From the NCBI GenBank assembly GCA_944391275.1, contig CALXSZ010000095.1:1-10363 (forward strand): DNA of 10,363 nt. The letters run 5' to 3'. The stretch comes from an uncultured Syntrophomonadaceae bacterium. GTDB lineage: Bacteria; Bacillota; Syntrophomonadia; Syntrophomonadales; Syntrophomonadaceae. Under the pieces are notes generated by a model that worked only from the letters and a program-made list of their open reading frames with translations, did not search any database and was not told where the DNA came from. Shown in pieces: positions 1-6,481 of the stretch (position 1 is the stretch's first letter; the number at the start of each line of letters is the position of its first letter). The translations under genes were made by a program, and so were the position numbers.

Positions 1-1369
1 GGGCACGAAAACCAAAATCTTTTGCGGATGTTCCACCGAATTCGGCGCGGAGCCCAATACGCATGTATGTCCGGTTTGCATGGGATTACCAGGAACTCTT
101 CCGGTTTTAAATAGAAAAGTTGTTGAATACGCCGTCAAGGCTGGTATGGTTACCCATTGTGAAATTGCAAGTTACTCTAAACAGGATCGAAAGAATTATT
201 TCTATCCGGACTTGCCGAAAGCTTACCAAATTTCGCAGTATGATTTACCGTTATGCGAACATGGTTGGATCGAGATTGAAAGTGAAAAGGGGCCTAAAAA
301 AATTGGCATTACCCGGATTCATATTGAAGAAGACGCTGGAAAACTGGTGCATGATGCAGAAAAAGGAACCCTCATTGACAACAATCGTTGCGGCGTGCCT
401 TTAATTGAAATTGTATCGGAACCCGATCTACGGTCGGCTGCTGAGGTAGACGCCTATTTGCGGAAATTGCGGGCGAATATCATCTACACGGGGATTTCTT
501 CCTGTAAAATGAATGAAGGCGCTTTCCGCTGCGACGTCAATTTGTCGGTCCGCCCCAAGGGAAGCGACCGTTTAGGAACGCGGACGGAAATGAAGAATTT
601 AAATTCTTTCCAATTCATTCAAAAAGCCATCGCCTATGAATTCAAACGACAAGTGGAGGCGCTTGAAGCGGGAGAAGAGATCGTCCAGGAAACGCGCCGC
701 TTTGATCAGAACACGGGCAAAACGTATTCGATGCGCCGAAAAGAGGATGCGAATGATTATCGGTATTTTCCGGACCCGGATTTAATGCCGATCGAAATTT
801 CAAAAGAAGATTTAGAACGCTTGCGAAAAGAAATTCCGCCTTTGCCCGATGAGCGCAAAGCTTTTTATATGAGTCGCTATGGGTTGACGGCGCGTGACAG
901 CGAAACGTTGACCAATGAGAAATGGATTGCGGATATTTTTGAGGAAGCAGCGGCGCAAACCGATTATCCCAAAGTGCTGGCTAATTTGATTACGACAGAG
1001 GTTTTTCGGCTCATTCCGCAGGACGGTTCGGAACTTCCGATTACGGCTGCAGCGTTAGCGGCCGTTGCTCAGATGAGCGGCGAGGGACGCATTAATGGGG
1101 GAACGGCGAAAAAAGTTTTGGCGGAAATTTGGGAAACCGGCGCCGATCCGGCACAAGTGGTTCGGGAACAGGGCTTAGAGCAAATCAGCGATCCGGCGAT
1201 TTTATCGAAATTGGCGCGGGAGGTACTGGAGGAAAATCCGAAAGTGGCGGCTGATTATAAGAAAGGAAAAGAAGCGGCTTTCGGTGCATTGATGGGAAAA
1301 ATGATGGCGAAAACCCAAGGAAAATGTAATCCGGCGGCCGCCACGAAAATTTTAAAAGAACTACTATAA
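1..1369 (+). CDS. gatB: Asp-tRNA(Asn)/Glu-tRNA(Gln) amidotransferase subunit B (5' truncated by window edge)
   Basis: GatB is the tRNA-binding and kinase subunit of the cytoplasmic GatCAB complex. It activates the side-chain carboxylate of Glu-tRNA(Gln) or Asp-tRNA(Asn), which is then amidated with ammonia released by GatA. The reading frame is open from base 2 and gives 455 residues up to a TAA stop. The family is usually about 475 residues, so roughly 15-20 N-terminal residues lie outside the window. Visible family signatures are the paired cysteines FCGC and CPVC near the left edge (zinc-binding in known GatB structures), then GLPGTLPVLN, IHIEEDAGK, DNNRCGVPLIEIVSEPD, a MNEGAFRCDVN stretch, TEMKNLNSF and YRYFPDPDLMP. 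A C-terminal YqeY-like tail ends in PAAATKILKELL. The ATG at 80 is an internal methionine inside the conserved PVCMGLPG segment, not the start. gatC and gatA are probably upstream of the window. Confidence is very high. Confidence 0.98.
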   Translation, partial: GTKTKIFCGCSTEFGAEPNTHVCPVCMGLPGTLPVLNRKVVEYAVKAGMVTHCEIASYSKQDRKNYFYPDLPKAYQISQYDLPLCEHGWIEIESEKGPKKIGITRIHIEEDAGKLVHDAEKGTLIDNNRCGVPLIEIVSEPDLRSAAEVDAYLRKLRANIIYTGISSCKMNEGAFRCDVNLSVRPKGSDRLGTRTEMKNLNSFQFIQKAIAYEFKRQVEALEAGEEIVQETRRFDQNTGKTYSMRRKEDANDYRYFPDPDLMPIEISKEDLERLRKEIPPLPDERKAFYMSRYGLTARDSETLTNEKWIADIFEEAAAQTDYPKVLANLITTEVFRLIPQDGSELPITAAALAAVAQMSGEGRINGGTAKKVLAEIWETGADPAQVVREQGLEQISDPAILSKLAREVLEENPKVAADYKKGKEAAFGALMGKMMAKTQGKCNPAAATKILKELL

Positions 1370-1542
1370 AGATTTGAACCATTCGGCAAACTTGTTCTGT
1401 CAAGTGTGTAAAGCGATCAAGATGAAAAAGGATTTGACAAATCGTTTTCCAAGATCTCCTTAAACCCTTGAGGAGTCGTCTGAGAAACGGCCGAATATTC
1501 GAAAAATGGATAAAATGCGATTATGGGGAATTGAAAAATAGG

Positions 1543-1573
1543 AAACGCCTGCCGACACGAACGGCAGGCGTTT
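1543..1573. terminator. Intrinsic terminator between convergent gatB and birA
   Basis: A perfect 12-bp stem (1543-1554 with 1562-1573) encloses the 7-base loop ACACGAA, and the right arm runs into a T tract (GGCGTTTTTTG). It is 174 bp after the gatB stop, in the correct orientation to end that operon. On the opposite strand the same hairpin is followed after two bases by TATTTTTC, so it may also stop birA transcription, whose stop codon is 46 bp away. Between the gatB stop and this site there is a GATTTG-A-CAAATC dyad (1431-1443) and an 8-bp hairpin (1456-1475), neither with a T tract. Confidence 0.9.
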
Positions 1574-1618
1574 TTTGCTGAACATAGACGATATCAGGCT
1601 AATTTGGGCAAAACGCGT

Positions 1619-2626
1619 TCAATCCTCCGCGTTTTCTTTCATTCGAATGCTGACTTCGCCGTTATTTAAAAGCGCTTCTTCGCCGTTTTCGTAGCGAACA
1701 TACAAATGACATTGCTCGTCAATATCCAAAGCTCGTGCAGCGCGCGTTTTGCCTGCTTCTAAAACGAAAATATCCTTTCCTAAAACCATTGAATGACGTT
1801 TATATGCGTCTAGAAGAGCGTGGGTTTGTAGGCCGTCGCATAAAGGGAGGAGGCGATTTAAAATTTCAGCGGCAATTTTTCCGCGAACCCCGCTTTTTCC
1901 CTCCGCAGAAGAAAAAACAGATCCAGCTTGCGTGAATTCCGGGGGGAAACCACTTTCGGGTGGAAACACGTTGACGCCGATTCCCAATATGGCATATTCA
2001 ACTTTGCCGCTCTCCAGAGACATCCCTGCTTCCGTTAAAATGCCGGCAACTTTTTTGCCTTGCTGGAAAATGTCGTTCACCCATTTAATTTGCGTAGCTT
2101 TTCCCGAAATGGATTCGAGCGTTTCTGCAACGGCGACAGCCGCCGCAGCGGTTAAAAGTGTTGCGTCTTGAATTGAAACGTTCGGGCGGATAAGCAGACT
2201 CATGTACAAGCCTGTTTTAGCCGGAGAAAAAAAGTTCCGGCCTTTATGCCCACGGCCTTCGGTTTGCTGTTCAGATAGAATCACGAATTTATCCGCGGTT
2301 CCTGCAAGCATTTTTTCTTTGGCGGTACGATTGGTGGAAAGAAGTTCCGGATACACCTCAATTTGCAGGTTGGAAGCAGAAGGATTCAAATATTTGGAAA
2401 TACCTAGAGGAGTCAAAATATCCGCGCTTTGTTCCGTTAAACAATAGCCCCTTCGGGTGACGGCCTGGATATGATGCCCTTCCGCTTGCAAGGTTTTTAT
2501 AGCCTTCCAAACAGCACTGCGGCTCATATGAAGTTTACAGGCGAGTTCCTCCCCGGAAACATAATTTCCGCGTTCCTCGTCTAAAAGCATCAGTAATTTT
2601 TCCTTGGTTTTTTCCTTGGTGCGCAT
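1619..2626 (-). CDS. birA: Bifunctional biotin-[acetyl-CoA-carboxylase] ligase / biotin operon repressor
   Basis: BirA makes biotinoyl-5'-AMP and transfers biotin to the carrier protein of carboxylases. Group II members also repress biotin genes through an N-terminal DNA-binding domain. From the chosen start the protein is 335 residues. A winged helix-turn-helix occupies about residues 1-65 (helix KLHMSRSAVWKAIKTLQ, wing RRGYCL). The catalytic domain follows, with the biotin-binding loop GRGHKGR at 124-130, KWVNDI at 181-186 (lysine of the active site), GILTE at 195-199 and LGIGVNV at 214-220, then a small C-terminal SH3-like domain. An in-frame ATG at 2650 lies upstream, but AGAAGGGG sits five bases before the ATG at 2626, so the shorter form is preferred. 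Residue 127 is His where E. coli BirA has Arg118. No biotin biosynthesis gene or bio operator is visible nearby. Confidence 0.95.
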   Translation of the reverse strand: MRTKEKTKEKLLMLLDEERGNYVSGEELACKLHMSRSAVWKAIKTLQAEGHHIQAVTRRGYCLTEQSADILTPLGISKYLNPSASNLQIEVYPELLSTNRTAKEKMLAGTADKFVILSEQQTEGRGHKGRNFFSPAKTGLYMSLLIRPNVSIQDATLLTAAAAVAVAETLESISGKATQIKWVNDIFQQGKKVAGILTEAGMSLESGKVEYAILGIGVNVFPPESGFPPEFTQAGSVFSSAEGKSGVRGKIAAEILNRLLPLCDGLQTHALLDAYKRHSMVLGKDIFVLEAGKTRAARALDIDEQCHLYVRYENGEEALLNNGEVSIRMKENAED

Positions 2627-2663
2627 GTTTCCCCTTCTTTCCAGTTCCATGTTCTTATCTGCT

Positions 2664-2672
2664 AGTATACCA
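2664..2672 (-). promoter_or_regulatory. Extended -10 promoter for birA
   Basis: On the minus strand TGGTATACT (an extended -10, TGn plus TATACT) lies 37 bp before the birA ATG. A conventional -35 would fall in the T-rich tail of the tRNA terminator (TTTTTA, 17 bp upstream) and matches consensus poorly, so the TGn extension probably carries recognition. The arrangement gives birA its own promoter directly behind the tRNA operon terminator. Confidence 0.6.
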
Positions 2673-2682
2673 TCTTTTTAGG

Positions 2683-2734
2683 AAAATAAAAAATACGAAT
2701 TTCTTTTCATCCCTACGGCGAAAGAAATTCGTAT
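2683..2734 (-). terminator. Intrinsic terminator of the tRNA operon
   Basis: On the minus strand a perfect 14-bp stem (2721-2734 with 2693-2706) with a 14-base loop is followed by TTTTTATTTTCC at 2692-2681. It begins 13 bp after the encoded CCA of tRNA-Lys. The stem is A/T-rich but long, and orientation and tail fit a Rho-independent terminator for the tRNA transcript. Confidence 0.8.
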
Positions 2735-2746
2735 CCAATGTTTTCC

Positions 2747-2822
2747 TGGTGGGTCGTCGGGGACTCGAACCCCGGACACCCTGATTAAAAGTCAGGTGCT
2801 CTACCACCTGAGCTAACGACCC
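2747..2822 (-). tRNA. tRNA-Lys(TTT)
   Basis: A 76-nt cloverleaf with CCA encoded. The acceptor stem GGGTCGT/ACGACCC is fully paired, the discriminator is A, the D-arm contains TAGCTCAGGTGGTAGAGC, and the T-arm contains GGTTCGAGTCC. The anticodon loop CTTTTAA has TTT at 2787-2789. It is the last gene of the four-tRNA transcript, five bases after tRNA-His. Confidence 0.97.
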
Positions 2823-2827
2823 AAAAA

Positions 2828-2905
2828 TGGGGTGGCTGATGGGTCTCGAACCCACGACCTTCGGAGCCACAATCCGACACTCTAGCCAACTGAGCTACAG
2901 CCACC
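2828..2905 (-). tRNA. tRNA-His(GTG)
   Basis: A cloverleaf with CCA encoded and anticodon loop TTGTGGC (anticodon GTG). The acceptor GTGGCTG/CAGCCAC is followed by discriminator C73. The base 5' of the acceptor is G (position 2905), giving the G-1:C73 pair that marks tRNA-His and is recognised by histidyl-tRNA synthetase. It is third in the operon, 12 bases after tRNA-Arg. Confidence 0.97.
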
Positions 2906-2917
2906 ATCCACGCAATA

Positions 2918-2994
<77 letters not shown>

Positions 2995-2999
2995 AAAAT

Positions 3000-3073
3000 T
3001 GGAGCGGGTGAAGGGAATCGAACCCTCACAACCAGCTTGGAAGGCTGGGGCTCTACCATTGAGCTACACCCGC
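3000..3073 (-). tRNA. tRNA-Gly(TCC)
   Basis: A 74-nt cloverleaf with CCA encoded. The acceptor GCGGGTG/CACCCGC is perfect, the discriminator is T, and the anticodon loop CTTCCAA between CCAGC and GCTGG gives anticodon TCC. It is the first gene of the tRNA operon; its 5' end is 11 bp after the -10 box of the promoter at 3085-3113. Confidence 0.97.
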
Positions 3074-3084
3074 TAACGGATTAC

Positions 3085-3113
3085 ATTATATAACGCCTTA
3101 AAAAAGAATGCAA
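3085..3113 (-). promoter_or_regulatory. Sigma-A-type promoter of the tRNA operon
   Basis: On the minus strand TTGCAT (3113-3108) and a perfect TATAAT (3090-3085) are separated by exactly 17 bp. This predicts a start just ahead of tRNA-Gly. The -35 box lies inside the lower arm of an 18-bp inverted repeat at 3101-3143. Confidence 0.88.
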
Positions 3114-3143
3114 GAAAAAAATGAATTTTCTTACATTCTTTTT
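3101..3143. repeat. 18-bp A/T-rich inverted repeat overlapping the tRNA promoter -35
   Basis: Arms 3101-3118 and 3126-3143 are complementary at 17 of 18 positions around a 7-base loop. The one exception would be a G-U wobble in minus-strand RNA. It could be a weak terminator for leftward transcripts from the deacetylase gene, or a protein-binding dyad over the tRNA promoter. The very low G+C makes termination uncertain. Confidence 0.5.
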
Positions 3144-3400
3144 AGAAAAGTTTTTCCTACCTTTATCCATAAATATCCATAAAAAATTCAAGACAATTTT
3201 AGACAAGATAAATAAGTTGCATATTTGCGACATGGATCATCCAATGACTAGGACTGAAAATGTGTATCATTCTCCGCTTACATTATTTTGGCTTGGGTCG
3301 GTTGAGCCTATGCGAGGTTTCGATCCAAGCCAAAAAATTTTTCAACTAAGGAAAAATTCTGTTTCATCTTTTTCATCTCTTTACCATTGGTTACGAATAT
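3144..3400. other. Non-coding stretch with one structured hairpin (3286-3335)
   Basis: Between the tRNA promoter region and the deacetylase stop I see no credible gene: the + frame that crosses it has no ribosome binding site and runs antisense into the deacetylase. It contains a strong compound hairpin. Arms 3286-3300 and 3321-3335 pair over 15 bp with one wobble, and an inner stem AGCCT/AGGTT closes a 5-base loop. AATTTTTC follows on the + strand. It lies 65 bp after the deacetylase stop and is the most likely end point for that transcript. However, as minus-strand RNA it carries two A-C mismatches, whereas as plus-strand RNA these are G-U pairs. Confidence 0.5.
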
Positions 3401-5218
3401 CTAGGGGAGAGAAACAAGCTGTTCAGAACCGCTGACGTCTTCCTGCATATACAGAGCGCACCAGCGCATCAGGATCGCGGCGAGCTGCGCCCGGGTTAAA
3501 GGTTCCTTGGGCAGAAAACGACCGCTGTCATCCCCGCTGAGGATACCTTGAGCTTCAGCCCAAAGGACCGCTTTTACGGCTTGGTCAGAAACGTCTGACA
3601 TATCCTGAAAATGACCGGCGCCAGCAGCGGAAACGTCCCCGCCTAACTTTTCAGTAACTTGGTAGAGCGCCAACGTTAATTCCTCACGCGTCATTACGCG
3701 GTTTGGCTCAAACATGCCGTGATCGGCGGACAGAATGCCGGACGCCACACACCAGGCGGCCCCTTGCGCGTACCAGTCGTTGGGGGACGCGTCGAGAAAG
3801 ATTATATCAGGCGCTTCCGGCTCGCCGGCCAAGCGATGCAGTAAAGTGGCAACCATACTGCGACTGAGGGTGGCGTGAGGGGAGAACGACGTGTAAGAAG
3901 TTCCTTGCAGCAGTTCATTCACATAAGCGTAATACACGGCTCCAGCATACCAGCTGGATCCGTCTACGTCGGCGTAGGGGCTAAACCACTGGGCGATTTC
4001 GGCGCTTTCTTCTGAGGTAAGAGACAAGGGATTTTCCGCGACATTCACGCCGTTCGCGACATCCTTCGCGTCTACAGCGTCCAGATATGTCTGAATGGGA
4101 TAACCTTCCATGCGACAGGGACGGGAAAGAATCCGTAGCTGGCTATCAATATCGGCTCCATCCACGAAATAATTGGATTCCGTACCTCGGGCATTTTCAC
4201 CGCCCATGAGAATTTGATAGCCAGTATTGGCCAGGATTAATTCATCGCTTCGGGAACTGCGGCGAGAATAAGGATAGGCCATCGTCGTGGGATTGGTACC
4301 GGTCCATCCGCCGATGCAGCGAACACATAGGTCATAGTCCTCGCGGATCGCGTTAGCATACGCGGCGTCGGTTTCATTGTCTTTCATGCTTGCTCCAGTG
4401 CGCCCATCGTTGTAAAAGCGATGAAGACCGTAGGTGTGACTGCACAGGTTGATCTCGCCGCTGGTTTCCATCTCGATCAGTTCTTCCCAAACGCAGTATG
4501 GAGCACTTTGCCCTACCCGAGTGCCGCCGCTGTCCACCAGATCCCAAGCGGCGTCAATCTGCTCTCCAATTAAGTTGAAGTCCGCTTTGGCCCGATAGGT
4601 ACGCAGCAGCGGCCAGGCGTTTTTGTATACCCCTTCGGTACCGTCGTCAATGGAAAGAATCACCGCTTTAGCAGGTAAAGGTTTGACGCCGTTGAGATAG
4701 TCTAGTAAGTCGTCGGAGGTGATTGTCGTATAGCCGTTGGCGCGCAGATACTGAAGATCCGCCTCAAAATCAGCGGGGCGCAGAGAATACTCCTCGAATT
4801 CCACCCCTTGAGCTTCGTCGGCCTCGGTGATGAAATTATGATACATGACAACCGTGACTTTACTCAAACGATGTGGATGGATACCCGCTTCAATCGGGGC
4901 GCTGCGTTCCTGGGCAATACCGCTCGGAGACACCGGTTCTATGACGTACCACGCGGCGTCCGGCCACTGGACGTCGCTGTCCCGGTAGGAGCCGCCGTTG
5001 GATGTGCCGATGAGCGTATAGCTGCCGTTCGGACGATTGCTGCGGTAAATATTATAAGTATAGTTGTTCTCCGCATCCCAAAGGAGCATTACATTGTACG
5101 GATCCTGCCAGGTTGCGCTCCCCTCAGCCCCAAGATTGTCTTCCGCCGCCCAAGCCACTTCGTTCAACGAGCACAACAGAATCAAACTGAATCCTATCGC
5201 CAAAATTTTTCTTTTCAT
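3401..5218 (-). CDS. Secreted polysaccharide deacetylase with C-terminal SLH repeats
   Basis: This 605-residue exported protein probably removes N-acetyl groups from a cell-wall or surface glycan while anchored in the wall. A signal peptide (MKRK, then a hydrophobic core) should be cut near AWA-A at about residue 24. Residues 36-110 look like a fibronectin-III-type domain (YNIYRS and YVIEPVS segments). A NodB-type deacetylase domain spans about 120-370: SIDDG with Asp191-Asp192 (catalytic base and metal ligand), SHTYGLH with His261 and His266 (metal ligands, with the i/i+5 spacing of PgaB-like enzymes), and TMAYPYSRRS at 312-321. Three SLH repeats (about 411-467, 474-525, 537-590) should bind pyruvylated secondary wall polymer. 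GGAGG lies eight bases before the ATG. The gene looks richer in G+C than its neighbours by spot counts. It stands alone, and the glycan substrate cannot be read from sequence. Confidence 0.92.
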   Translation of the reverse strand: MKRKILAIGFSLILLCSLNEVAWAAEDNLGAEGSATWQDPYNVMLLWDAENNYTYNIYRSNRPNGSYTLIGTSNGGSYRDSDVQWPDAAWYVIEPVSPSGIAQERSAPIEAGIHPHRLSKVTVVMYHNFITEADEAQGVEFEEYSLRPADFEADLQYLRANGYTTITSDDLLDYLNGVKPLPAKAVILSIDDGTEGVYKNAWPLLRTYRAKADFNLIGEQIDAAWDLVDSGGTRVGQSAPYCVWEELIEMETSGEINLCSHTYGLHRFYNDGRTGASMKDNETDAAYANAIREDYDLCVRCIGGWTGTNPTTMAYPYSRRSSRSDELILANTGYQILMGGENARGTESNYFVDGADIDSQLRILSRPCRMEGYPIQTYLDAVDAKDVANGVNVAENPLSLTSEESAEIAQWFSPYADVDGSSWYAGAVYYAYVNELLQGTSYTSFSPHATLSRSMVATLLHRLAGEPEAPDIIFLDASPNDWYAQGAAWCVASGILSADHGMFEPNRVMTREELTLALYQVTEKLGGDVSAAGAGHFQDMSDVSDQAVKAVLWAEAQGILSGDDSGRFLPKEPLTRAQLAAILMRWCALYMQEDVSGSEQLVSLP

Positions 5219-5233
5219 ATTTCTATCCTCCCT

Positions 5234-6115
5234 CTATATTTCCCATTGAAATTCGCTGGGAACAAAATCTTTCATGTTCAAGGCGCCTCTTTGTAGGTTT
5301 TTTGATCAAAGCAGTTTTTTTGATAAAAATGGTAAGTTTTGCTTGCCTGTATTCAATATCGGCAAATGAAGCGGACCGTCAAGCCCATCATACCCATCAT
5401 ACCTATCCCGTCTGAACGCTTGCCTTCTTATATTTCTATTTCTTGATGGCGTACGAGAATCAGATGTTCAATGATTCGTCCGAAAAAAAGCTTCCTACTT
5501 ATGCTTTTGTTGGAATGAGCATTTTACTTTTTTTCGATTTTTAAGAAATGGGAGTTCTCGTAACGTGAGAAAAAGATTCTTGCTATGCTGCAAAGAAAGA
5601 AAAACAGCAAAATGTCAAAAAAGCTTCCAATTGTGCAGAAGAACGTGTTTCGGCCTTCATCAAAGGCGAATGCATCTTAAATCCTTCACAATGGGGAGCA
5701 ATATCTTGGAATATTTTATGTTACTACTTTTTGGAAAATCTATCCATAAATGGCGCCTCCATAGTATGAATTCTATCATATGAAATGAATATTGGAAAGG
5801 AAAAGCGCGCTTTTTTAGGAATAAGCCGCGAATGGAAGGGGGAATAATCAACGTTTTGGCGTATTCAACGCACAAAAACCTAGCGCCTGACGTATAGGGC
5901 GGTTGACCGTTGGGTCCGGAGCGGTTTAAAAGTTTTTTAGATTTTGGAGAAATAGATGAAAGGGAGGAAAAGGACCCCAAGAATAAAAAGAGGAGAACGC
6001 CGTTCTCCTCTTTTTATTCTTGGATTAGACAGAAAGTGAAGCCGGCCGCTTTTGTTTTACGTACCGCTTTATTCGGAAAACAAAAGGGTTTGGGCGTGCA
6101 AGTGGACGCAGGACC
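5234..6115. other. Long intergenic region without a convincing intact gene
   Basis: This stretch separates the deacetylase from the small amber-interrupted gene. It holds a 10-bp palindrome TTTGATCAAA at 5302-5311, a 9-bp tandem repeat CCCATCATA at 5384-5401, and a minus-strand hairpin ending in seven T at 5508-5483 (stem AAAAGC/GCTTTT). An open + frame without a start codon runs 5569-5766. A minus-strand GGAGG (5760-5756), correctly spaced before ATG at 5747, opens a frame of only seven codons ending in TAG TAA. A possible promoter for it is TTCCAA-16 bp-TAGAAT (5797-5770). The other open frames lack a ribosome binding site, cross the terminator at 5977-6023, or have no recognisable domain. 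I read the region as leader sequence plus decayed coding remnants. Confidence 0.5.
5977..6023. terminator. Bidirectional intrinsic terminator, perfect 22-bp stem
   Basis: Arms 5977-5998 and 6002-6023 are perfectly complementary around the 3-base loop GCC. The core AGAGGAGAAC/GTTCTCCTCT is G+C-containing and is flanked by an A-rich left arm and T-rich right arm (TTTTTATTCTT), so it can stop transcription in both directions. On the minus strand it lies 93 bp after the small amber-interrupted gene. No convincing + gene precedes it. Confidence 0.85.
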
Positions 6116-6268
6116 TTAATACGACGCGCCAAATAACCATCCGGCATAAAAAATTGCTAAAATACCAATAATATGCGTAATCTACCAACCGGCGCGCAGA
6201 AAATGAAACGTACCAATATCGTATCCATCTGCCGCATGGGCGTCGACATGCTGTTTTTCTTCGGCCAT
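6116..6268 (-). pseudogene. Small single-span membrane protein gene interrupted by an in-frame amber codon
   Basis: A 50-codon minus-strand frame starts at ATG 6268 and ends at TAA 6118-6116. The ribosome binding site AAAGGAGG, eight bases before the ATG, is among the best in the window. The first 28 codons encode a polar, His/Asp-rich part (MAEEKQHVDAHAADG, then YDIGTFHFLRAGW). Codon 29 is TAG, directly after TGG. The same frame then continues ITHIIGILAIFYAGWLFGAS, a good transmembrane helix. A single G-to-A change in an ancestral TGG TGG (Trp-Trp) would explain the stop. A strong terminator follows 93 bp downstream, so this looks like a one-gene unit. I do not recognise the family. It may be a recent pseudogene, a readthrough gene or a sequencing error. 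The protein would be non-functional as a membrane peptide if TAG terminates. Being short, it is easily missed by gene callers. Confidence 0.7.
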
Positions 6269-6419
6269 TTATAGCGCCTCCTTTATTGCGAAAAATATAT
6301 GAACCTAAGCAAAGATTTGGTTTAGATATTCTTACTTTTTCTCGCATGTCGCTTTTTTATACAACCAGAGCTTATATTTTTGGAATTCCAAAACCAAATG
6401 CCGGAAGAACCAATAATAT

Positions 6420-6448
6420 TTGAACTTCCTGTTCACGTAAGCTATAAT
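6420..6448 (+). promoter_or_regulatory. Sigma-A-type promoter for the DUF1285-like gene
   Basis: TTGAAC (6420-6425) and a perfect TATAAT (6443-6448) are spaced by 17 bp. Transcription should begin near 6455. That start is downstream of the ATG at 6380 and so supports the ATG at 6482 as the translation start. Confidence 0.85.
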
Positions 6449-6481
6449 AAAAAGAAACCATGGAAAAGAAAGGAAGAAAAA

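Noticed and set aside
3121..3435. 104-codon + frame
   Set aside because: No ribosome binding site, composition of A/T-rich non-coding DNA, crosses a structured hairpin and ends antisense to the deacetylase.
4808..5296. 162-codon + frame
   Set aside because: Antisense shadow of the deacetylase N-terminal half, with no ribosome binding site.
5384..5401. Two tandem copies of CCCATCATA
   Set aside because: Only two copies with no spacer pattern or flanking gene; not a CRISPR or meaningful satellite.
5219..5560. Riboswitch or T-box leader before the deacetylase
   Set aside because: I looked for T-box, SAM, TPP, lysine and glycine riboswitch core motifs by eye and recognised none.
5565..5783. 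72-codon + frame starting with GTG
   Set aside because: No ribosome binding site, no recognisable domain and a Cys/Arg-rich composition typical of chance frames.
5660..5980. 106-codon minus-strand frame
   Set aside because: No ribosome binding site or domain; starts inside the terminator hairpin at 5977-6023.
5910..6119. 69-codon + frame
   Set aside because: It reads straight through the 22-bp terminator and overlaps the small minus-strand gene antisense.
6380..6481. N-terminal extension of the DUF1285-like gene
   Set aside because: It lies upstream of and across a consensus promoter; the ATG at 6482 has a proper ribosome binding site.
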